A DNA stretch of 64,000 nt from Bog-473 sp036489775. GTDB taxonomy: Bacteria > Actinomycetota > Acidimicrobiia > Acidimicrobiales > RAAP-2. A program made the position numbers and the translations under genes. Positions within the stretch are counted from its first letter, which is position 1. Every line of letters begins with the position of its first letter. Below, in pieces: positions 8,993-16,214 of the stretch. The notes beneath the pieces were generated by a model that saw only the letters and a program-made list of their open reading frames with translations, was not told the DNA's origin and made no database searches. Where the stretch lies: NCBI GenBank assembly GCA_036489775.1, contig DASXFC010000006.1, forward strand, positions 1 through 64,000, read 5' to 3'.

Positions 8993-9534
8993 GAGGGGTC
9001 GGGGTTCTTGGTCGGGGTTGAAGTGCGAGCGTCGGCGGCCGGGGTGGTGGCCTGAGTCCGTGATCCGAACAGCAACGACCAGGCCACCACGATCACGCCA
9101 ACGGTCACCGCGGCATCAGCCACGTTGAAGGTGGGCCAGTGGCTCAGCGTGATGAAGTCGGGCACCTGCCCGGGATGTCCATCGCTCACGAGGCGCTCGC
9201 TGATGTTGCCGATGGCGCCGCCGAACACCAAGCCGGCGCCGATCGCCTCGGGCCAGGTTCGCACCAGTGCGACCACCCCGCCCAGGATGACGACACCGAT
9301 ACAGAGCAGTACCGACACCACCGCGGCCCGACCGGCAAAGAGGCTGAAGGCGAAGCCTGAGTTGTAGTCGAGGGACAGTCCGAAGGGCCCCCACACGTGC
9401 TGGGTGCCGTGGACGTGGTGCAGCGCAAGCGTGGTGGTGACCCGGTCGGCCACCAGGACAGCAGCGGCGAGGCCAAAGGCCAACGGCACCGCCGCGGTCC
9501 TGGTCAACGACGAGACAGTCCTCCGCTCTTGCAT
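8989..9534 (-). CDS. lspA: Lipoprotein signal peptidase (signal peptidase II) with Glu for the first catalytic Asp
   Basis: A 181-residue membrane aspartic peptidase that cleaves prolipoprotein signal peptides. Four membrane segments are visible. Family residues are present: D30 in the first segment, NSGFAF (residues 58-63) and FNVAD with D140, the second catalytic Asp. The first catalytic Asp, normally in GNxxDR, is replaced by Glu: the DNA reads GGC AAC ATC AGC GAG CGC, giving GNISER with E113. The start is uncertain. ATG at 9534 lies inside the upstream gene; a TTG at 9507 would overlap the upstream stop but has its GGAGG twelve bases away. Confidence 0.88.
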   Translation of the reverse strand: MQERRTVSSLTRTAAVPLAFGLAAAVLVADRVTTTLALHHVHGTQHVWGPFGLSLDYNSGFAFSLFAGRAAVVSVLLCIGVVILGGVVALVRTWPEAIGAGLVFGGAIGNISERLVSDGHPGQVPDFITLSHWPTFNVADAAVTVGVIVVAWSLLFGSRTQATTPAADARTSTPTKNPDPS

Positions 9535-10376
9535 GCCACGCAGAGGCGGGCGTACGGCAGGGCCCGTAGTCGCGGCTTGGGGATGGGCTGAAAGCAGCGC
9601 TCGCAGTAGCCGTAGGTCTTGTCGACGATCCGCTTCAGGGCGTCGTCGATCTCCTCGACCGCCAGCAGCGCCTGACCGGACAGGGCCAGGTTGCGCTCCC
9701 GGTCGACGGTGACGGTGCCACCCTCGCCGGACTCCTCGTCGAACTGGACGTCACCCGGCTCACGCTCGAGAGCGAGGGAATCGGCCTCGGCCCGCAGCGA
9801 GGTCGCCTGCTCCTGGTAGACCGCACGCTCTTCGATGAGGATGATCTTCACCTCATCGAGGAAAGGCTGGTCCTTGCCGTAGGGGCCGACCTTGGGCCGG
9901 ACGGGCGGTGGAGGCTTGGGCTTGGGGGTGAAGGTGGTCCTGGGCGGGGCAACGACAGCTGGGGCCTCGGCCGCAGCGGCCGCGGCCTTCTTGGCCGGAG
10001 CCGCAGCCGGAGCCGCCTTCTTGGCCGGAGCCGGAGCCGACGCCGACGCCGCGGCCTTCTTCGCGGTGGCGGGCGCGGCCTTCTTGGCGGCGGTTGGAGC
10101 CGCCTTCTTGGCCGGAGCCGGAGCCGGAGCCGACGCCGCGGCCTTCTTCGCCGTGGCGGGCGCGGCCTTCTTGGCCGGAGCCGATGCCATCGCCTTCTTC
10201 GGAGCAGCCTTCTTCACTGGCGCCGTCGCCGTCTTCTTGGTGGCCGTCGGGCGCTTGGCAGCGATCGCCGAGCTCCGGGCCGGGGCAGCCTTCTTGGCCG
10301 CCGTGCCCTTCTTGGCGACGGCGGTGCGCGATGCGGGGGTCTTCTTGGCAGTGGCGCCCTTACTCGCTGGCGTCAT
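9504..10376 (-). CDS. DksA/TraR-type zinc-finger protein with histone-H1-like N-terminal tail
   Basis: A 290-residue protein. The first ~150 residues are an Ala/Lys/Pro repeat tail (units like APAKKAAP and TAKKAAAS) resembling histone H1-like bacterial tails. After PKVGPYGKDQPF comes a DksA-type coiled coil and zinc finger: LEREPGDVQFDEES, ALKRIVDKTYGYCERCFQPI and LCVACKSGG, giving a C-x2-C-x17-C-x2-C arrangement. DksA relatives act on RNA polymerase; the tail may bind DNA, which is inference. I chose the ATG at 10376: GGAGG is five bases upstream, whereas the adjacent ATG at 10379 is only two bases from it. It sits between divIVA and lspA. Confidence 0.85.
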   Translation of the reverse strand: MTPASKGATAKKTPASRTAVAKKGTAAKKAAPARSSAIAAKRPTATKKTATAPVKKAAPKKAMASAPAKKAAPATAKKAAASAPAPAPAKKAAPTAAKKAAPATAKKAAASASAPAPAKKAAPAAAPAKKAAAAAAEAPAVVAPPRTTFTPKPKPPPPVRPKVGPYGKDQPFLDEVKIILIEERAVYQEQATSLRAEADSLALEREPGDVQFDEESGEGGTVTVDRERNLALSGQALLAVEEIDDALKRIVDKTYGYCERCFQPIPKPRLRALPYARLCVACKSGGLSRR

Positions 10377-10495
10377 CATCTCCTCCTTAACGGCCGCGAG
10401 TGCGACCGGTCCCCCGGCACCGACCCGCGCCAAGGGAGCGGGTGACGATAGCGGACGTCATGAACCGGGGCAATACCGAACCCCGGGCCTTCTGG

Positions 10496-11284
10496 TCAGA
10501 AGGAGCGGGGCGCTCCTGGGGCAGAGCCGTTCGGAGCGGGCTGCAGATTAAGGGTCGGTGGACCGTCTTCGTGCACTGACTCGTCGGCGGCACCGTCAGC
10601 CGCCTCATCGCTCAGCCCTCCGGGACGGGTGGAGACGGCGGCCTTGGGCCGCACTCCCATGAGCGAGTTGGCCGGCTGCACGTTCTCGTCGACCCACTTG
10701 AGGATGTCGGACAGCGCGTCGCGCAGGCGGTTGCGCTCGGCCTCGAGATGGCGAGCCATGCTCTCGACGTCGGTGGCCAACTCAGTGCGACGGTTCTCGA
10801 GGCGGTTCACCTCTTGGCGCAGCTTCTCCTGCGCCTCGGCCTGCAATTTGGCCGCAGTCTGCTCGGCGGCCTCGACGGCCGCTCGGGCCGTCTCCTCGGC
10901 CCGGGCCACGATATCGGCTGCCTCGGCCTCGCTCTCGCGCTTGGTCTGGTCGACGAACTTCTGGGCCAGCAAGAGCGTGCGCTGCAACGTCTCGTCGGTG
11001 ATCCCCAGATCGGCGACGGTCCCGCTGGCCGCCGGGGCAACCGCGGCAGCGGCCTCCTCGGGCTCACCGGTGCGGCGATCCCGCTCCAGGGCCACGATCC
11101 GGTCGCTGGCCTGGCGCAGCCGGTCGTTGAGCTGGCGCACATGCTCCTGCAGGGCTTCGGCTTCCTGCGCCGCCCGGTCCAGATACTCGTCGACTTCGTC
11201 GACGTTGTAGCCCTTCAGGCCGAGGCGGAACTCGACCGTACGCAGCGTGTCGAGGATGGAGGAGGAGGTCTGCGAATTGTCCAT
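10496..11284 (-). CDS. divIVA: DivIVA-domain protein (Wag31/SepIVA-like)
   Basis: A 262-residue coiled-coil protein. Residues 11-45 form the DivIVA membrane-targeting and N-terminal coiled region: VEFRLGLKGYNVDEVDEYLDRAA. A long coiled coil spans roughly residues 95-210, followed by a disordered Asp/Pro-rich tail. DivIVA proteins of actinobacteria organise polar or septal growth. Its place after ftsZ-yggS-sepF-yggT is the conserved order. Whether it is the Wag31-type or the SepIVA-type paralogue cannot be decided by eye. Confidence 0.9.
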   Translation of the reverse strand: MDNSQTSSSILDTLRTVEFRLGLKGYNVDEVDEYLDRAAQEAEALQEHVRQLNDRLRQASDRIVALERDRRTGEPEEAAAAVAPAASGTVADLGITDETLQRTLLLAQKFVDQTKRESEAEAADIVARAEETARAAVEAAEQTAAKLQAEAQEKLRQEVNRLENRRTELATDVESMARHLEAERNRLRDALSDILKWVDENVQPANSLMGVRPKAAVSTRPGGLSDEAADGAADESVHEDGPPTLNLQPAPNGSAPGAPRSF

Positions 11285-11390
11285 GGGCGGCGAGTCTACC
11301 CATGACCAACCCGAGCACCAGGGAGATTGAAACCCGATGGCCTCGGGTCCCCCACCGCTGGCAAGGCGAGTGGCGGGACCGGCCGGAAAC

Positions 11391-11639
11391 CTAGGCCGAG
11401 AACACCTTGTAGGCCACGATCTGCAGGCCGAAGAACACGATGATGAACGAGATGTCGATGCCGCCGATGGGGTGAATCAGACTGCGTACCGGCCGCAATA
11501 TGGGTTCGGTGGCGCGGAACAGGAAGTAGCGCACCCGGGCCATCGAGGTGCCGGAGTCGATACGGAACCAGCTGAGGATGGCCATAGGAAACATGATCAG
11601 CCAGAGGTACAGCAGAATAAGCAGCCCGATGTAGTGCAT
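11391..11639 (-). CDS. yggT: YggT family membrane protein
   Basis: An 82-residue protein with two membrane segments flanking RYFLFRATEPILRPVRSLIHPIGGIDIS, the diagnostic loop of the YggT family. The family is repeatedly found beside sepF and divIVA and is associated with the division and cell-envelope cluster; its molecular role is not settled. It is 45 bases downstream of sepF. Confidence 0.92.
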   Translation of the reverse strand: MHYIGLLILLYLWLIMFPMAILSWFRIDSGTSMARVRYFLFRATEPILRPVRSLIHPIGGIDISFIIVFFGLQIVAYKVFSA

Positions 11640-11684
11640 TACCAGTTTGAGAGTAGTAGCTCTACCTCAAGCTTTAGCCGCGCG

Positions 11685-12275
11685 TTAGTCCCGGCCGAAG
11701 CCGCGCTCGGCCAGCCGGAGGCGCTCCTCGTCCGACACCTTCACGTTGCTGGGTGCCAGCAGGAAGACCTGGTCGGCCACCTTCTCCATCTCGCCGCTCA
11801 GCGCGTAGGTGACACCGCTGCAGAAGTCGATCATCCTGCGCTGCAGGTCCCGATCGGCCATCTGCAGGTTCACGATGACCGGCCGGTTGTCCTTCAGGCG
11901 ATCGGCGATCTCCTTGGCGTCGCCGAAGCGGGCCGGCGCCACCACGTGCACCCGGGCTGACGCAGCGGTCGTCGGGTTCATCGAGGGGTCGACCGCCATG
12001 GGGCGGAGGGAAGCCTGAGGACGGGGCGACGAGACGGCGCCACTGACCTGGGCCCGGGGTGCGGAGGGGACGGCGGACTCACGCGGGATGGTCCGGATAC
12101 GGCTCATTCCCCCGTTGTATTCCTCGGGCTCGTCGTACTGCACCGGTTGGGCCGACACCCTGGTGGCCCCGGAGAAGCCGCGCGGGGCGCGGTCATCGAG
12201 GTCGTCGTACTCGTCGTACTCGTCATCGAGCAAGCCGAGATACACCATGGTTTTCTTCATGAACGAGGGTGCCAT
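11685..12275 (-). CDS. sepF: Cell division protein SepF
   Basis: A 196-residue SepF, a cytoplasmic membrane anchor and bundler of FtsZ. The N-terminal amphipathic segment (MAPSFMKKTMVYLGLLDDE) is followed by an acidic, disordered linker and the SepF core from about residue 108: VHVVAPARFGDAKEIADRL, NLQMADRDLQRRMIDFCSG and VFLLAPSNVKV. The start at 12275 has GGAGAAGGC directly upstream. Its location next to yggS and ftsZ supports the call. Confidence 0.95.
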   Translation of the reverse strand: MAPSFMKKTMVYLGLLDDEYDEYDDLDDRAPRGFSGATRVSAQPVQYDEPEEYNGGMSRIRTIPRESAVPSAPRAQVSGAVSSPRPQASLRPMAVDPSMNPTTAASARVHVVAPARFGDAKEIADRLKDNRPVIVNLQMADRDLQRRMIDFCSGVTYALSGEMEKVADQVFLLAPSNVKVSDEERLRLAERGFGRD

Positions 12276-12350
12276 GCCTTCTCCTGTCCCGGGACAGCGT
12301 AGTGCGTATCAATCCTGGTGAGGGCTGCGAGGACGCGTTCAGCCCCGGTT

Positions 12351-13001
12351 TCAGTGGCCTTGGGGTGGGCGGGGTCCGAAGAGGCCGCGCCCGATGCGCA
12401 CCATGGTCGACCCGGCCGCCACGGCCACCGCCAGATCGTCCGACATGCCCATAGAGCGCTCCTCGAGGCCCAGCCCGTTGGCCAGATCTACCAATTGCCC
12501 AAATGCCTCGGCTGCAATCGCAGTGCCCCCCTGCGGCGCCACCGTCATGAGACCGCGGACGTCCAGCCCGAGCGCCCGCAGCCGCTCGACCAGCGGGGCC
12601 ACCTCCTCGGGAGGGCGGCCGTTGCGCTGCGCCCCTTCCGTGAAGTCCACCTGGACCAGGACGGCCGCCCCGGGGGCGGCTTGGGCGATCTTCTCCCCCT
12701 CGACGTCCCGGCTCACGCTCTGCCACAAGGTGACGGTTGGGGCCAGGGCCCGGATCTTGTTGCGCTGGATGGCCCCGAGAAAATGCCAGCGGGTGCCCTC
12801 AGGACCGGGCGCCTTGGCCAACAACTCGTTGGCGTAGTTCTCCCCCAGGTCGGCCAGCCCGGCCGCTCGGGCCGCCGCCACCGCCTCGGGGCCGAAGCCC
12901 TTGGTGACGGCCAGGACCCGAACCCGGGACGGATCGCCCCCGGCGGCCGTGATCTCCCGGCGCACCTGATCGAGGCGCGCCGAGACCAGCTCGCCGGTAA
13001 T
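12351..13001 (-). CDS. yggS: YggS family PLP homeostasis protein; start codon unresolved
   Basis: A PLP-binding barrel protein of the PROSC/YggS family, involved in vitamin B6 and amino acid homeostasis. The PLP lysine lies in LAVTKGF, followed by LGENYANEL, WHFLGAIQRNK and SMGMSDDLAVAVAAGSTMVRIGRGLFG. The reading frame is open far into ftsZ, with the only ATG at 13130, but the codons there do not look like YggS. Homology appears to begin about ITGELVSARLDQVRRE, where the only codons available are ATT (13001), CTG (12989) and GTG (12965). I give the longest homologous span. The ftsZ stop is 10 bases upstream of the ATT. Confidence 0.85.
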   Translation of the reverse strand: MTGELVSARLDQVRREITAAGGDPSRVRVLAVTKGFGPEAVAAARAAGLADLGENYANELLAKAPGPEGTRWHFLGAIQRNKIRALAPTVTLWQSVSRDVEGEKIAQAAPGAAVLVQVDFTEGAQRNGRPPEEVAPLVERLRALGLDVRGLMTVAPQGGTAIAAEAFGQLVDLANGLGLEERSMGMSDDLAVAVAAGSTMVRIGRGLFGPRPPQGH

Positions 13002-13011
13002 GCCTTCGGGA

Positions 13012-14121
13012 CTAGCGGAGGAAGGAGGGGACGTCGAAATCGTCGTCGCCCAGATCGAACTCGTTGTCCGTGCTGCCGGTACCGCCGGGCGTGTCGCCGA
13101 AGATGTCGACCGGGCCTTCGCCGCCGCCACCGAAGAGCGGCGTGCGCTCGGGCTTGCCGCCGCCCTCTTCCCAGCGTTCGAAGCCGGCGGCGATCACCGT
13201 GACCCGGACCTCGTCGCCCATGTTGTCGTCGATGACCGCTCCGAAGATGATGTTGGCGTCGGGATGGGCCACGCCGTGGATGATCTCGGCGGCCTCGTTC
13301 ACCTCGAACAGGCCGAGGTCCGAGCCACCCGCGATGTTCAGCAGGATGCCCCGGGCGCCTTCGATCGACGCCTCCAGCAGCGGCGAGGTGATGGCGGCCC
13401 GGGCCGCATTGGCCGCCCGGCCCTCACCGATGGACGAGCCGATGCCCATGATGGCCGTCCCGGCGTTGGTCATCACCATCTTCACGTCGGCGAAGTCGGT
13501 GTTGATCAGGCCGGGCACCGTGATGAGATCGGTGATGCCGCGCACGCCTTGGAGCAGCACCTCGTCGGCCATCCGGAAGGCGTTGACCATGCTCGTCTTG
13601 TCGTTGGACACGGTCAGCAAGCGGTCGTTCGGAATCACGATGAGCGTGTCGACCTTTTCCTTGAGGATCTGGATCCCCTTCTCGGCCTGCATGGCACGAC
13701 GCCGGCCCTCGAAGGTGAACGGCCGCGTCACCACGCCGATGGTCAGCGCGCCGAGCGACTTGGCCACCTCGGCCACCACGGGCGCGGCGCCGGTGCCGGT
13801 GCCCCCGCCCTTGCCGGCGGTGATGAAGACCATGTCTGAACCCTGCAGGGCCTCTTCGATGTCGGCCCGGTGCTCCTCGGCGGCCTGGCGGCCGACCTCG
13901 GGGTCACTGCCCGCCCCGAGCCCGCGCGTGAGCTGCCGGCCGATGTCGAGCTTGAGGTCGGCATCGCTCATCAGCAAGGCCTGGGCGTCGGTGTTGGCCG
14001 CAATGAATTCGACGTTGCGCAACCCCGAGTCGATCATGCGGTTGACGGCGTTGACGCCACCGCCACCGACCCCGACCACCTTGATCACGGCCAGGTAGTT
14101 GCTCTGGGATGGAACGGTCAT
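13012..14121 (-). CDS. ftsZ: Cell division protein FtsZ
   Basis: A 369-residue tubulin homologue that forms the division ring. The GTP-binding signature GGGTGTG lies at residues 105-111, with ANTDAQAL near residue 42 and NDRLL near 164. The catalytic T7 loop is NTDFADVK. The C-terminal tail ends DDDFDVPSFLR, the conserved peptide that binds SepF and other partners. The ATG at 14121 follows GAGGGAGTTC, a good ribosome binding site. Confidence 0.98.
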   Translation of the reverse strand: MTVPSQSNYLAVIKVVGVGGGGVNAVNRMIDSGLRNVEFIAANTDAQALLMSDADLKLDIGRQLTRGLGAGSDPEVGRQAAEEHRADIEEALQGSDMVFITAGKGGGTGTGAAPVVAEVAKSLGALTIGVVTRPFTFEGRRRAMQAEKGIQILKEKVDTLIVIPNDRLLTVSNDKTSMVNAFRMADEVLLQGVRGITDLITVPGLINTDFADVKMVMTNAGTAIMGIGSSIGEGRAANAARAAITSPLLEASIEGARGILLNIAGGSDLGLFEVNEAAEIIHGVAHPDANIIFGAVIDDNMGDEVRVTVIAAGFERWEEGGGKPERTPLFGGGGEGPVDIFGDTPGGTGSTDNEFDLGDDDFDVPSFLR

Positions 14122-14257
14122 GAACTCCCTCGACTCTGGGACGATCGCCGACCGATCGCACTCCGGTTAGTACCGCCTGCTGTCACCGCGGCCACCCCCC
14201 GTTTGTTCTCTGAACCTGAAGAGAAGGTTGACGTTCACAGTGCGGAAACGTTGAACC

Positions 14258-14287
14258 ACCATACGAGGGGGCATTCTCGCAGGTCAA
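14258..14287 (-). promoter_or_regulatory. Candidate ftsZ promoter
   Basis: On the minus strand, TTGACC (14287-14282) and TATGGT (14263-14258) are separated by 18 bases, close to the primary sigma consensus. They begin just after the ftsQ stop and lie about 137 bases before the ftsZ start. A hairpin TTCTCT-8 bases-AGAGAA (14206-14225) lies in the intervening leader. Predicted by eye only. Confidence 0.55.
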
Positions 14288-14298
14288 GCATCCCCAGG

Positions 14299-15216
14299 TC
14301 ACGGACCTGTCACCGTTGGCGCGTCAGGGACACTTACATCAATGATGTCACCATCGTGGAGGGTGGCCCCGGCCAAGATGGCCGAAACGTCCTCATATTT
14401 GGCCTGGAGCTGGGTATCGGACCCGATATCGACCACAACAGGCGTGGTCAGGGCCAATTGCACCCAACCACCGGGCTCCACCGTGACGCCGGTCACCTGC
14501 CCCGAAAAAGAGGCAGGCAGGGTGCTGGCCACGGCCAATCCGATCTCGTCCTTGGCTCCGAGCGAGGACCCGGCGGGGCCGGGCAGCGCCGGCCCCCCGA
14601 AGGCCAGCAGGCCCGCGGGCCGAGTGGTGGAGGTGGCGAGCACCCGGCCATCGGTCGAGATCTCGGCGTAGTGATTGCCGCTCTCGGCCATGACCAGGCG
14701 CGGCACTTCCTCTTGCACCACGATCCTCACCCCGTCGGGCCAGTGCACGGACACCGAGGCCGAACGGACCCACGGCAGCCGCTCGACACCGCGGGCCGCA
14801 CTGCCCGTATTGAGATTGAGCAGGGGCGGATGGTGGGCCAGGCCGGCTGCTGCCGCCACTTGCGCGCCCGTCTCGTGAGTGGCACCGACCACGGTCACGG
14901 CGCGGGCACCGAAGATCGGGGTCTGCGTGAGCACCAGCCAGATGCTGACGACCACCGCTGTCCCGATGAGCCCGACCAACAGGACGCGCAACCGTCGCCG
15001 TCCGGCCTCGCGCGTGACCTCGGTCCGCCGCCGCGCCATGCGAGGATCGACCCGCCCCCGACGCCGCCCGTCGTTACCGTCATCCCCACCACCACTGCCG
15101 CCGCCGCTCCTGCCGCCACGGCCTGATCCGTTTCCGCCGCGTCCGCTCCCGCCGGAACCTCGTCTGGACGTCCCCGGGCTCGGCCGTGTTCGCGTTGCGG
15201 TCGAAGTCGGGGTCAC
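14299..15216 (-). CDS. ftsQ: Cell division protein FtsQ (POTRA domain)
   Basis: A 305-residue bitopic division protein. A Gly/Arg-rich cytoplasmic tail (first ~65 residues) precedes one membrane segment (VLLVGLIGTAVVVSIWLVL), a POTRA domain starting at FGARAVTVVGATHETGAQV, and the FtsQ region LPWVRSASVSVHWPDGVRIVVQEEVPRLV. I chose GTG at 15216 because it overlaps the murB stop as GTGA and has AGGGG eight bases upstream. The open frame continues further up to 15261 but inside murB. Confidence 0.9.
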   Translation of the reverse strand: MTPTSTATRTRPSPGTSRRGSGGSGRGGNGSGRGGRSGGGSGGGDDGNDGRRRGRVDPRMARRRTEVTREAGRRRLRVLLVGLIGTAVVVSIWLVLTQTPIFGARAVTVVGATHETGAQVAAAAGLAHHPPLLNLNTGSAARGVERLPWVRSASVSVHWPDGVRIVVQEEVPRLVMAESGNHYAEISTDGRVLATSTTRPAGLLAFGGPALPGPAGSSLGAKDEIGLAVASTLPASFSGQVTGVTVEPGGWVQLALTTPVVVDIGSDTQLQAKYEDVSAILAGATLHDGDIIDVSVPDAPTVTGP

Positions 15217-16214
15217 GATCCAGACCCCTGGGCGCTCGACGGCATGGCACCAGTCTCCCAACCTCCAAAGCCCAAGAGGCGGACCTCCGTCGAGAGCGAC
15301 ACTCCGGAGTGCTCGGCCACCACGGCGCGCACGTGCTCGATGAGGGCCCGCACGTCGTCGGCCCGACCCCCCTGGTCGGCCTGGATGAAGTTGGCATGCT
15401 TCTCCGACACCTGCGCCGTGCCCAGCCGGTAACCCTTCAACCCGGCCGCCTCAATCAGCCGCCCGGCCGAATCGTCGGCCGGATTGGTGAAGACCGAGCC
15501 GGCATTCGAACCGCCGGGCTGGTGCTGACGCCGCCACTTGACGATCTGGGAGACCGCCGCCTTCTCCTGCTCGACCGATCCCGGCGTGACCTCTAGTTGT
15601 GCCGCCAGCACCAATTCAGCCGATCCGACGCTGGAGTGGCGGTACCGGTACTCGAGTCGTGCTCCCCCGTCCTGCCCGCCCGACTCCCCCAGCAGATCGA
15701 CCCAGGTGTAGGACCGCACCACCGCGGCCATGTCGGAGCCGTGGCCTCCGGCGTTCATCCGCACCGCGCCCCCCACCGATCCGGGCACGCCGACCGCCCA
15801 AGCCAGGCCCGACCATCCGGCTTCAGCCGCCTGGCGGGCCAACACCGGCAAGGCCACAGCGGCGCCGGCGGTCACCAGGCTCGGCTTTGCTGAATTGGAA
15901 TCGGAATCGGAATTGGAATCGGAATCGGCAGCCGGCCACTCGATCCCGCCGAAGCCGCGCCCCAACCGCAGCGCCAGCCCGTCGAACCCCTCGTCAGCCA
16001 CCAAAAGGTTCGAGCCGCGCCCGATAACGAGCGTGGCCACATCCCGGCCCCGCAGGGCCTGACGGACTTGCTCCAGGGCCGACTGGTCCTCGACCTCGAC
16101 GTAGAGCCGCGCCGGCCCGCCCACCCCGTAGGTGGTGAGTGGTCCGAGCGGCCGGTCCCGCTCGGCCAGATCCCCCAGGGCGGCGGCGACGGCCTCCAGC
16201 TCGGCGGTTCTCAC
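15213..16214 (-). CDS. murB: UDP-N-acetylenolpyruvoylglucosamine reductase MurB
   Basis: A 333-residue FAD enzyme that reduces UDP-GlcNAc-enolpyruvate to UDP-MurNAc. TTYGVGGPA, VIGRGSNLLVADEGFDG and WAVGVPGSVGGAVRMNAGGHGSD mark the FAD domain. YRHSSVG carries the conserved region near the catalytic Ser, and NPADDSAGRLIEAAGLKG follows, ending with a Glu in HSGVSLSTEVRLLG. A low-complexity insert of Ser/Asp/Asn interrupts a loop of the FAD domain. GTG at 16214 overlaps the murC stop as GTGA. Confidence 0.95.
   Translation of the reverse strand: MRTAELEAVAAALGDLAERDRPLGPLTTYGVGGPARLYVEVEDQSALEQVRQALRGRDVATLVIGRGSNLLVADEGFDGLALRLGRGFGGIEWPAADSDSNSDSDSNSAKPSLVTAGAAVALPVLARQAAEAGWSGLAWAVGVPGSVGGAVRMNAGGHGSDMAAVVRSYTWVDLLGESGGQDGGARLEYRYRHSSVGSAELVLAAQLEVTPGSVEQEKAAVSQIVKWRRQHQPGGSNAGSVFTNPADDSAGRLIEAAGLKGYRLGTAQVSEKHANFIQADQGGRADDVRALIEHVRAVVAEHSGVSLSTEVRLLGFGGWETGAMPSSAQGSGS
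15892..15928. repeat. Hexanucleotide-type microsatellite inside murB
   Basis: The coding strand repeats GATTCC/AATTCC units, encoding a run of Ser, Asp and Asn. It is noticeably AT-richer than its surroundings. The unit length keeps the frame if copies are gained or lost. Confidence 0.85.

Noticed and set aside
9960..10320. Repetitive block that could be mistaken for a repeat array or CRISPR
   Set aside because: The repeats are coding Ala/Lys/Pro units of the DksA-like protein tail, with no spacers.
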